The position numbers were made by a program, and so were the translations under genes. A DNA stretch of 5,069 bases. Origin: an uncultured bacterium (GTDB taxonomy: Bacteria; Actinomycetota; Coriobacteriia; Coriobacteriales; Coriobacteriaceae). Shown here piece by piece: positions 1-5,065 of the stretch (position 1 is the stretch's first letter; the number at the start of each line of letters is the position of its first letter). The DNA lies in assembly GCA_905216075.1 (NCBI GenBank), contig CAJMSO010000157.1:1-5069 (forward strand), in the 5' to 3' direction. Below the pieces are notes generated by a model. The model did not search any database. It saw only the letters and a list, made by a program, of their open reading frames with translations, and had not been told where the DNA came from.

Positions 1-291
1 GCCCTTCTCGGACTCTTGAATATCCAGCGTGTCGAGCGTGATCTCAAACGTAGGATAGCCCTCGTCGGCGACGCGAATCTTGTTGGAGTCGGTTGCCACG
101 GCGATGCCGTCAACGGCGACATCGAGCGAGCCAGCGATGACGTGGCCACCCTCGTGGTCGGTGTGGTTGCCACTGATCTCGGAACGGCCGGGCGCGTGCA
201 CGTAGAGCACCTGGCGGTCGCCGATGGGGCCAAACTCCTCCTCAAACAGCTTGGTGAGCGTGGCGAATGTCTTTTCGTCGGGGGTGGTCAT
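1..291 (-). CDS. galK: Galactokinase, N-terminal 97 residues (partial, runs off the window)
   Basis: Reverse-strand reading from the ATG at 291 is open to the window edge and gives 97 residues. Residues 33-49 read APGRSEISGNHTDHEGG, the galactokinase signature near the N-terminus of GHMP-family galactokinases, which phosphorylate galactose to galactose 1-phosphate with ATP in the cytoplasm (Leloir pathway). R36, H43 and D45 fall at the family's sugar-binding and catalytic positions. The usual glutamate before the histidine (GEHTD) is asparagine here (N42). The start is supported by AGGA five bases upstream of the ATG and by the normal distance (about 35 residues) from start to signature. The ATP-binding GHMP motif and C-terminus lie outside the window, so completeness cannot be judged. 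The gene is divergent from a LacI-family regulator and downstream of two copies of a putative operator, which suggests galactose-dependent control. Family assignment is firm; substrate is inferred from the family. Confidence 0.88.
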   Translation of the reverse strand, partial: MTTPDEKTFATLTKLFEEEFGPIGDRQVLYVHAPGRSEISGNHTDHEGGHVIAGSLDVAVDGIAVATDSNKIRVADEGYPTFEITLDTLDIQESEKG

Positions 292-331
292 GGGAGTCCT
301 TTCCTTGGCGCGCACGGGTGGGTTTTGCGTC

Positions 332-349
332 GTTATGAGTACGTTAACA
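332..349. promoter_or_regulatory. Putative LacI-family operator, copy 1 (left arm of an 18-bp inverted repeat)
   Basis: The 18 bases GTTATGAGTACGTTAACA are the exact reverse complement of 400-417. The core TGAGTACGTTAACA is an imperfect dyad around a central CG, the usual form of LacI-family operators. It lies about 41 bases upstream of the galK start, a position where bound repressor would block galK transcription. Assignment to the neighbouring LacI protein is inference from proximity and repeat form. Confidence 0.68.
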
Positions 350-399
350 ACTTGAAGCGGCATGAACCAAGTGTTCACAATACCGCACGTTACGAGCTA

Positions 400-417
400 T
401 GTTAACGTACTCATAAC
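400..417. promoter_or_regulatory. Putative LacI-family operator, copy 2 (right arm of the inverted repeat)
   Basis: TGTTAACGTACTCATAAC is a perfect 18-base inverted copy of 332-349, with no mismatch. The central CG of this copy is 64 bp from that of copy 1, close to six helical turns, so the two sites lie on nearly the same face of the DNA. It lies between the two divergent genes and could act on either promoter. Confidence 0.68.
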
Positions 418-466
418 ACATCGCTTGTCACTTTTTGAGAATCTGGTAATCGGTAGAAATTCAGCC

Positions 467-496
467 GTGAACGGTACTGCCGTATGGACTTATAAA
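467..496 (+). promoter_or_regulatory. Candidate promoter of the LacI-family gene
   Basis: TATAAA at 491-496 matches the -10 consensus at five of six positions. GTGAAC at 467-472, 18 bases upstream, is a weak -35 (three of six). A transcript would begin near 503, leaving a leader of about 125 bases that contains operator copy 3. The weak -35 makes this tentative. No convincing promoter could be picked out for galK on the other strand. Confidence 0.35.
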
Positions 497-523
497 GCAG
501 AAGAGATGCAGATAGAAAAAGTA

Positions 524-536
524 GAGTACGTTAACA
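524..536. promoter_or_regulatory. Putative LacI-family operator, copy 3
   Basis: GAGTACGTTAACA repeats the 13-base core of copies 1 and 2 exactly, in the same orientation as copy 1. Its central CG is 123 bp from copy 2 and 187 bp from copy 1. It sits about 20 bases downstream of the candidate lacI transcription start, so a bound repressor would act as a roadblock on its own gene (autoregulation). The flanking bases differ from the other two copies, which marks the 13-mer as the conserved part. Confidence 0.62.
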
Positions 537-629
537 TGCGTCCGACGATAGCGGGCCTCGGCGCGGGATGTATTTCTGCCCGGGCCGGCATTCACGCTAT
601 TCAGATCTCGCAAGGGTGAAGGTGATCCT

Positions 630-1661
630 GTGGCAAGGCGCCCGTCCAACGATACAGGTACGCGTCCGGTTTCCATGGCCGACGTCGCCCGCGCTGCTGG
701 CGTTTCGCAGCAGACGGTTTCGCGCGTCGCCAACGGCTTGCCCAACGTTAACGAGCAGACGCGCCAGCGTGTGCAGGCCGCTATGCAAGAGCTCGGCTTT
801 CGTCCGAGTTATGCCGGTCGCTCGCTGCGCGATGGCCGTTACCATTCGGTCGGCCTGTGCATCAATGATGTCACCAAGTTTGGCAACCTCTCAATGATCG
901 ACGGCATCGCCAGCGCTGCTCGCGAGCATCATTGCGCCATCACGCTGGTCGAGATGTCCAAGACCGAGGAGTTTTCGCTTGCCGAGGCAACGCGTCGTAT
1001 GGCCGCATTGCCCGTGGACGGTATCATCATCGGCATGAGCCGTATGGCTCCCGATTTTGAGACGTTTGATCCACTGCCGGGTATTGGCACGGTCATCGTT
1101 ACCATGTACGCGCACCCGCGGGTGACCACGGTCGACTCCGATCATTACGGCTGCTCGCTATTGCTTATGGATCACCTGTTTGAGCTGGGGCACGAGCAAA
1201 TTCGCTATATTGGCGGCCCGTCGTTCTCGGTCGACGAGCAATTTCGTCGCGCCGGTTGGCAGGATGCGCTCGAGCGTAAACACATCGAGCCGGCAGAGCC
1301 GCTCGAGGGCGACTGGTCTGCCAACAGCGGCTACGAGGCCGGCAGGTACCTGGCCGAGCACGACCGCACTATGACGGCGATTTACGCGGCAAACGATCAG
1401 ATGGCAAATGGCGCGATTGCCGCGCTGCGCGATAGCGGTCTGCGCGTGCCCGAGGACGTAAGCGTGGTGGGCGTCGACGATTCGCTCGATGATTTTGTGG
1501 CGCACAACGAGCTCACGACCGTGCGATTCGATCTACATCAGCGCGGACGCGAGGTATTCGAGCATGCGGTTCCCGAGGCGGGTGCGGCGGGCAAAACTGT
1601 TGCCATTCGTATTCCCGGTCAGCTCATCGTTCGACATAGTACGGCGGCACCGCGCGCTTAG
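630..1661 (+). CDS. LacI/GalR-family transcriptional regulator, probably of galactose use
   Basis: The 343-residue protein is full length for the LacI family and acts on DNA as a dimer or tetramer. The N-terminal helix-turn-helix spans residues 16-36 (MADVARAAGVSQQTVSRVANG). The hinge helix follows at 58-70 and carries the conserved leucine (L66 in GRSLRDG) that inserts into the minor groove of the operator. The periplasmic-binding-protein-like effector domain covers about 73-340, with VDGIIIG (129-135), HLFELGHEQIRYIGG (182-196), AANDQMANGA (253-262) and VGVDDS (280-285). The GTG at 630 is chosen because AAGGTGAT lies just upstream; the in-frame ATG at 675 has no clear ribosome site but would still retain the HTH. 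The gene is divergent from galK with three operator-like repeats between them, so a galactose-related effector and control of galK and itself are inferred. No terminator is evident after it, so some read-through into the flavodiiron gene is possible. Confidence 0.93.
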   Translation: MARRPSNDTGTRPVSMADVARAAGVSQQTVSRVANGLPNVNEQTRQRVQAAMQELGFRPSYAGRSLRDGRYHSVGLCINDVTKFGNLSMIDGIASAAREHHCAITLVEMSKTEEFSLAEATRRMAALPVDGIIIGMSRMAPDFETFDPLPGIGTVIVTMYAHPRVTTVDSDHYGCSLLLMDHLFELGHEQIRYIGGPSFSVDEQFRRAGWQDALERKHIEPAEPLEGDWSANSGYEAGRYLAEHDRTMTAIYAANDQMANGAIAALRDSGLRVPEDVSVVGVDDSLDDFVAHNELTTVRFDLHQRGREVFEHAVPEAGAAGKTVAIRIPGQLIVRHSTAAPRA

Positions 1662-1744
1662 TTTTCGCAGGTCAACGGTGATATGTTGAACATCAATAAC
1701 AATCGGTAAGGATGTCGGTAGATAGCTGTTGGGATGTAGCCGAG

Positions 1745-1753
1745 TGCTATGAT
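1745..1753 (+). promoter_or_regulatory. Extended -10 promoter of the flavodiiron gene
   Basis: TGCTATGAT contains an extended -10 (TG, one base, then TATGAT, five of six to TATAAT). No good -35 lies at 16-18 bases upstream, which is acceptable for an extended -10 promoter. The start would be near 1760, about 30 bases before the ATG. Confidence 0.5.
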
Positions 1754-1774
1754 AGACGGGCTCTTTTGTCTATC
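1751..1774. promoter_or_regulatory. Inverted repeat overlapping the flavodiiron -10 and leader
   Basis: GATAGAC (1751-1757) and GTCTATC (1768-1774) are perfect 7-base inverted arms separated by 10 bases. The left arm overlaps the -10 element and the right arm ends two bases before the ribosome site. As DNA it could be a regulator site. As RNA only part would be transcribed if initiation is near 1760, so a DNA operator is the likelier reading. No known regulator consensus is recognised. Confidence 0.35.
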
Positions 1775-1775
1775 T

Positions 1776-1781
1776 AGGAGG
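1776..1781 (+). promoter_or_regulatory. Shine-Dalgarno site that fixes the flavodiiron start
   Basis: A perfect AGGAGG lies nine bases before the ATG at 1791. It decides in favour of that start over the in-frame ATG at 1749, which overlaps the promoter -10 and has no ribosome site. Confidence 0.85.
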
Positions 1782-1790
1782 CTTTGCCTG

Positions 1791-2951
1791 ATGGAGATCA
1801 CCAAGGATATCCGCTACATTGGCGTCAACGATCACGACATCGACCTGTTCGAGGGCCAGTACGACGTGTCCGAGAACGGTATGGCATACAACAGCTACGT
1901 TATCTTGGGCGATAAAATCGCTGTCGCCGATTCGGTCGACGGTGGTTTTGTCGACGAGTGGCTCGGCAACCTCGAGGCCGTGCTCGATGGCCGTACGCCC
2001 GACTACCTGGTTGTCCATCACATGGAGCCCGATCACTCCGCCGGTATCGCCGCCTTTATGGAGCGCTATCCCCAGGCACAGATTGTGGCCAGCATGGGCG
2101 CCTTCCGCATGATGGTCAACTACTTTGGCACCGACTACCCCGAGCGCAAGATGGTCGTTAAAGAGGGCGACGTGCTCGACTTGGGTGGCCACAGCCTAAC
2201 GTTTGTCGGCGCCCCCAACGTGCACTGGCCCGAGGTGATCTTCTCCTACGAGTCCACCGACAAGGTGCTCTTTAGTGCCGACGGCTTTGGCAAGTTCGGC
2301 GCCAACGACATCGAGGACCCGGAAGGCTGGGCTTGCGAAGCGCGCCGCTACTACTTTGGCATCGTCGGTAAGTTCGGCAAATTCGTTCAGACCGTGCTCA
2401 AGAAGGCCGCCGATCTGGATATCCAGATCATCTGTCCGCTTCACGGCCCCGTACTGACCGAGAACCTGGGCTATTACCTCGACACCTATAACACCTGGTC
2501 GAGCTATCAGCCCGAGGACGAGGGCATCACGATTGCCTATGCGAGCGTGTACGGCCATCTGAAGGCTGCCGTTGAGGAGCTCGCATCTGCTCTCGAGGCC
2601 CGCGGCCAGAAGGTCTCCGTCTTTGACCTGGCTCGCGATGATATGGCCGAGGCCGTTGAGGATGCGTTCCGCTATGACCGTCTGGTGCTCGCCTCCATCA
2701 CCTATCAGGGCGAGATCTTCCCGTTCATGAGCACCTTTATCCGCACGCTTGCCGAGCACGCCTATCAGAACCGTACGGTGGCGCTCGTTGAGGCTGGCTC
2801 CTGGGCGCCCACCACTGCCAAGGTTATGACCAAGGAGCTCGAGGGCATGAAGGACATCACCCTGGCGCAGAACAAGGTGACCGTGCTGGGTTCGCTCAAC
2901 GACGCCTCGCGCGCTCAGATCGAGGTTCTCGCCGACGAGCTGTCCAAGTAG
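1791..2951 (+). CDS. fprA: Flavodiiron protein (A-type flavoprotein, O2/NO reductase)
   Basis: The 386-residue cytoplasmic protein has the two-domain flavodiiron layout. The metallo-beta-lactamase-like domain (about 1-240) carries the diiron ligands: H77-x-E79-x-D81-H82 (HMEPDHSAG), H145 (HWPE), D164 (FSADGFG) and H218 (PLHGP). The flavodoxin domain (about 245-386) binds FMN, with a phosphate loop at 250-257 (YASVYGHL), SITYQGEIFPFM (302-313) and AGSWAPT (335-341). Such enzymes reduce O2 to water, or NO to N2O, and protect anaerobes from air or nitrosative stress. The length is that of the simple class, with no fused rubredoxin or flavin reductase domain. Electrons must therefore come from a separate rubredoxin or similar partner, none of which is encoded here. 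The loop ends in leucine where a threonine is common in flavodoxins. It has its own promoter and terminator, so it is probably monocistronic. O2 versus NO preference cannot be read from sequence. Confidence 0.94.
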   Translation: MEITKDIRYIGVNDHDIDLFEGQYDVSENGMAYNSYVILGDKIAVADSVDGGFVDEWLGNLEAVLDGRTPDYLVVHHMEPDHSAGIAAFMERYPQAQIVASMGAFRMMVNYFGTDYPERKMVVKEGDVLDLGGHSLTFVGAPNVHWPEVIFSYESTDKVLFSADGFGKFGANDIEDPEGWACEARRYYFGIVGKFGKFVQTVLKKAADLDIQIICPLHGPVLTENLGYYLDTYNTWSSYQPEDEGITIAYASVYGHLKAAVEELASALEARGQKVSVFDLARDDMAEAVEDAFRYDRLVLASITYQGEIFPFMSTFIRTLAEHAYQNRTVALVEAGSWAPTTAKVMTKELEGMKDITLAQNKVTVLGSLNDASRAQIEVLADELSK

Positions 2952-2974
2952 CGACACATTCACTTCTGATGCTC

Positions 2975-3012
2975 AACCACCACAAAGGAGACCTTTGTGG
3001 TGGTTTTTGTTT
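2975..3012 (+). terminator. Strong intrinsic terminator of the flavodiiron gene
   Basis: A perfect 14-bp stem (2975-2988 paired with 2992-3005) with a three-base loop AGA is followed by a T-rich tract (3004-3012). It starts 24 bases after the stop codon. The T-tract runs into the TAA stop codon of the convergent DeoR gene. In the opposite direction the same stem is followed by a mixed sequence without a T-tract, so it should work mainly for the plus strand. Confidence 0.93.
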
Positions 3013-3814
3013 AAGCGCCGGCGATGACGAGGGCTGGACGTGAGCTGTCAGTGGCCTCGGCGATCGAGGTGGCGACGGCATGGTCGGGGTCACGGTCCAT
3101 CACGATGGTGTCGACATCAGTCAGTTCGGCAAAGCGGTACATGCCGCGTCCGTTAACCTTGCTAGCGTCCATGAGGGCGACGCTTTGATGGGCTCCGGCG
3201 ATCATAGCTGTTTTGGTCTCGGCCATCTGGGGAAAGTCGGTCGTAAAGCCGCAGCCGGGAACAAAAGCGCCAGGGCACATGACGGCAAGATCGGCGTGGA
3301 CCATTTGGAGAGCCTGCATGGTAAGTGGGCCGTACAGATAGCGATGACCTTTGCGCAGTGCCCCGCCCAGCATGACGACATCGACCGAGGGCATGCTCTC
3401 GTCAATATAATCGGCGATGGTAATGTCGGCCGTGATAACGGTGATGCCGTCGCGCTGATCAAGGAGCCGGACGAACTCGAGCGCCGTGGTGCCCGAGTCG
3501 ACGACCAGCGTGTCGCCGTCATTGACGAGCGCGATGGCGCTTTGCGCGATGGCCTGCTTGGCGGCGACGTTGACATTGATGCGGCGATCCTGCGTGGAAA
3601 CAGTCAGACGCTTGTGGAGCGATACGGCGCCACCATGCGTGCGGCGCAGCTTGCCTGCTTCGGCGAGCGCGTCCAGGTCGGCGCGGGCGGTGACGGAGGA
3701 CACGCCAAAGGTCTGGGCGATTTCTGCTACCTGCACCGAGGCATTATGATCGAGCATCTCCATGATGGCGGAACGACGCTCGTCGGCGAAAGCTCGGGTT
3801 GTTGCGTGGGCCAT
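3011..3814 (-). CDS. DeoR-family transcriptional regulator of sugar-phosphate metabolism
   Basis: The 267-residue protein has the typical DeoR length and architecture. The N-terminal winged helix-turn-helix covers about residues 11-63, with VAEIAQTFGVSSVTARADLDAL (29-50) as the HTH and RRTHGGA (57-63) as the family signature at the wing. The C-terminal DeoR sensor domain (about 80-250), which binds a phosphorylated sugar, shows VVDSGTTALE (104-113), VMLGGALRKG (147-156), and the late DASK motif. The position after VIT that is usually TN in relatives reads TADI here (128-131). The ATG at 3814 has GGAG five bases upstream. The gene is divergent from the class II aldolase, the usual arrangement for a local regulator; ketose phosphates or bisphosphates are the likely effector class, by inference. 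The 3' end is convergent with the flavodiiron gene and touches its terminator. Confidence 0.93.
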   Translation of the reverse strand: MAHATTRAFADERRSAIMEMLDHNASVQVAEIAQTFGVSSVTARADLDALAEAGKLRRTHGGAVSLHKRLTVSTQDRRINVNVAAKQAIAQSAIALVNDGDTLVVDSGTTALEFVRLLDQRDGITVITADITIADYIDESMPSVDVVMLGGALRKGHRYLYGPLTMQALQMVHADLAVMCPGAFVPGCGFTTDFPQMAETKTAMIAGAHQSVALMDASKVNGRGMYRFAELTDVDTIVMDRDPDHAVATSIAEATDSSRPALVIAGA

Positions 3815-3860
3815 ATCTGCTCCATCATCGTCTGAAATTTGCAGGAATTGTGTTGACTCT

Positions 3861-3880
3861 ATTTTCGTTCATTTTCTTTT
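3861..3880. promoter_or_regulatory. Putative DeoR-family operator: tandem 10-base repeat
   Basis: ATTTTCGTTC (3861-3870) is followed directly by ATTTTCTTTT (3871-3880), a direct repeat with one-turn spacing. DeoR-family sugar regulators often bind T/C-rich direct repeats spaced about one helical turn apart. The site lies about 47 bases upstream of the DeoR start. Assignment is inference from form and location. Confidence 0.35.
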
Positions 3881-3909
3881 TGAGTAAGAAAACGCCTTTC
3901 GATTACTTA

Positions 3910-3925
3910 TCTTTTCTATAAAAGA
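3910..3925. repeat. Short AT-rich inverted repeat
   Basis: TCTTTT (3910-3915) and AAAAGA (3920-3925) are perfect six-base arms around CTAT. It lies in the divergent region 30 bases from the tandem repeat and may be part of the same regulator platform, or simply AT-rich chance. Confidence 0.3.
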
Positions 3926-4058
3926 AAGACGCCGAACGCCCAAAATTCAATATCGAACATGGCCACTCGGCTCAAATTCCTTCCGTTTACTTTTCAAAAA
4001 CGACTGTATTGACCTGCATGGGCTCAATATCTCGCACGTGCAAAGACGCTGAATTTCA

Positions 4059-4064
4059 TACAAT
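4059..4064 (+). promoter_or_regulatory. Candidate -10 element of the aldolase gene
   Basis: TACAAT matches the -10 consensus at five of six positions. The best sequence at -35 distance is poor, and a good TTGACC at 4009-4014 is too far upstream to pair with it. Initiation near 4071 would give a leader of about 80 bases. Confidence 0.3.
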
Positions 4065-4077
4065 GAACGCAGAAAAA

Positions 4078-4129
4078 CGCAAGGTAAAACGCCTTGTGAA
4101 CAACTACGCCCGATGTCCAGATGCGGGCG
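4078..4129 (+). other. Two tandem hairpins in the aldolase leader
   Basis: The first hairpin pairs 4078-4084 with 4092-4098 (seven pairs including one G-U, loop of seven). The second pairs CGCCCG (4107-4112) with CGGGCG (4124-4129) around an 11-base loop. The second ends one base before the purine-rich ribosome site (4131-4140), so it could influence access of ribosomes or protect the 5' end of the mRNA. No riboswitch class is recognised. Confidence 0.35.
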
Positions 4130-4135
4130 AGGGAG

Positions 4136-4140
4136 AGGAG
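4136..4140 (+). promoter_or_regulatory. Shine-Dalgarno site that fixes the aldolase start
   Basis: AGGAG, within the purine run GGGAGAGGAG, lies nine bases before the ATG at 4150, the same spacing as in the flavodiiron gene. It rules against the earlier in-frame starts at 4009 and 4063. Confidence 0.8.
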
Positions 4141-4149
4141 CAAACGCTC

Positions 4150-5007
4150 ATGGCACTTGTTACCACCGAAAAGATGCTCAAGGACGCTCAGGCCGGCCAC
4201 TACGCTGTTGGCGCTTTCAACGTCGAGAACCTCGAGTTTGTTATGGCCGTTCTGGCCGCTGCCGAGGAGACCAAGTCCCCCGTCATCATGCAGACCACCC
4301 CGGGCACCATCAAGACCGCTGGTCTGGACTACTTCTACGGCATGGTCAAGGCTGCCGCCGAGCGCGCTTCCGTGCCCGTCGCTCTGCACCTCGATCACGG
4401 CGATGGCTATGACCGCTGCATGCAGGCTTTCCGCACGGGCTACACCTCTGTCATGATCGACGGCTCGCACGAGTCCTTCGAGGACAACATCGCCCTGACC
4501 AAGTCCGTTGCCGATGCTGGTCGCGCCATGGGCGTGCCTGTTGAGGCTGAGCTCGGCAAGGTCGGCGGCAAGGAGGACGACGGTCCTGCAGTTGAGGGTG
4601 AGAATCCCTACACCGATCCTGATGAGGCCAAGGAGTTCGTCGAGCGCACCGGCTGCACCTCCCTCGCTATTGGCGTCGGCACCAGCCACGGTGTCTACAC
4701 CGCTACGCCGCATATTGAGCAGTCCGTCGTCAAGGCTATCCGCGACGCTGTCGACGTGCCGCTGGTTCTGCACGGCACTTCCGGTGTGCCTGATGAGCAG
4801 GTCGCCGAGGCAGTCAAGAACGGTATCTGCAAGGTTAACTACGCCACCGAGCTGCGTCAGGCCTATACCAAGGGCTTCATGGCCTACATGGCCGAGAACC
4901 CCGCCTGCTTCGACCCCAAGAAGCCGGCCAAGGAGGGCATGCGTGAGATTACCGAGCTGGTTAAGATCCGCATGACCAACCTCAACTCTGTGGGCAAAGC
5001 AGAGTAA
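4150..5007 (+). CDS. Class II (zinc) ketose-bisphosphate aldolase, GatY/KbaY type
   Basis: The 285-residue protein matches the length of GatY, KbaY and Bacillus-type FbaA. Such enzymes split fructose 1,6- or tagatose 1,6-bisphosphate into dihydroxyacetone phosphate and glyceraldehyde 3-phosphate in the cytoplasm. Catalytic D82 and zinc ligands H83, H180 and H208 sit in LHLDHGD, GTSHGVY and LVLHGTSG, exactly at the KbaY/GatY residue numbers. VEAELGKVGGKEDD (131-144) holds the conserved acidic residues. GTSHG, HGTSG and NYATEL lean to the tagatose-bisphosphate group (GTAHG, HGASG, NVATEL in GatY) rather than FbaA (GSVHG, HGGTG, NVNTEN). Codon use is strongly biased (AAC, AAG, CGC preferred), which suggests high expression and leaves open that this is the main glycolytic aldolase. 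No tagatose-pathway kinase or isomerase is in the window. The gene is divergent from a DeoR regulator. Catalytic class is firm; substrate is not settled. Confidence 0.94.
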   Translation: MALVTTEKMLKDAQAGHYAVGAFNVENLEFVMAVLAAAEETKSPVIMQTTPGTIKTAGLDYFYGMVKAAAERASVPVALHLDHGDGYDRCMQAFRTGYTSVMIDGSHESFEDNIALTKSVADAGRAMGVPVEAELGKVGGKEDDGPAVEGENPYTDPDEAKEFVERTGCTSLAIGVGTSHGVYTATPHIEQSVVKAIRDAVDVPLVLHGTSGVPDEQVAEAVKNGICKVNYATELRQAYTKGFMAYMAENPACFDPKKPAKEGMREITELVKIRMTNLNSVGKAE

Positions 5008-5039
5008 CAGCAAGGGTACTCCGACTCGCTACATATCCC

Positions 5040-5065
5040 GGGGAGGGACGAGGGCTTAGTTCCCC
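5040..5065 (+). terminator. Possible weak hairpin after the aldolase
   Basis: GGGGA (5040-5044) can pair with TCCCC (5061-5065) around a 16-base loop, 32 bases after the stop codon. There is no T-tract before the window ends. It may be the start of a terminator or of another element; the evidence is thin. Confidence 0.2.

Larger units (their letters stand above)
3815..4149. promoter_or_regulatory. Divergent AT-rich control region between the DeoR gene and the aldolase
   Basis: These 335 bases carry no convincing gene and are clearly richer in A and T than their surroundings. They contain a tandem 10-base repeat and a TCTTTT/AAAAGA dyad near the DeoR end, a candidate -10 (4059-4064), and two short hairpins in the aldolase leader. 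An in-frame open stretch upstream of the aldolase start (from 4009) exists but lacks a ribosome site and family similarity. Confidence 0.6.

Noticed and set aside
16..405. 129-codon plus-strand frame over the galactokinase region
   Set aside because: The opposite strand encodes the unmistakable galactokinase signature with a ribosome site; the plus frame also runs through the operator repeats.
744..753. AACGTTAACG inside the LacI gene, sharing the 8-mer ACGTTAAC with the operator core
   Set aside because: Only eight bases match and they encode a plausible stretch of the HTH region; an intragenic operator is possible but chance is as good an explanation.
1683..1693. Small palindrome ATGTT-G-AACAT between lacI and the flavodiiron gene
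   Set aside because: Five-base arms are too short to stand out from chance and no second copy was found.
1749..1790. Upstream in-frame start adding 14 residues to the flavodiiron protein
   Set aside because: The ATG overlaps the -10 element and has no ribosome site, whereas the ATG at 1791 has a perfect AGGAGG nine bases away and matches the family N-terminus.
2196..2963. 255-codon open frame antisense to the flavodiiron gene
   Set aside because: Shadow of a convincing gene on the other strand with intact metal ligands and ribosome site.
3080..3835. 251-codon open frame antisense to the DeoR gene
   Set aside because: Shadow frame; the minus-strand gene has full DeoR motifs and a ribosome site.
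4009..4149. Open in-frame extension of the aldolase by 47 codons (also an ATG at 4063)
   Set aside because: No ribosome site precedes these starts, the peptide has no resemblance to the family, and the start at 4150 places all catalytic residues at the standard numbers.
4024..5013. 329-codon open frame antisense to the aldolase
   Set aside because: A by-product of biased GC-rich codons on the plus strand; it has low-complexity content and no recognisable domain.
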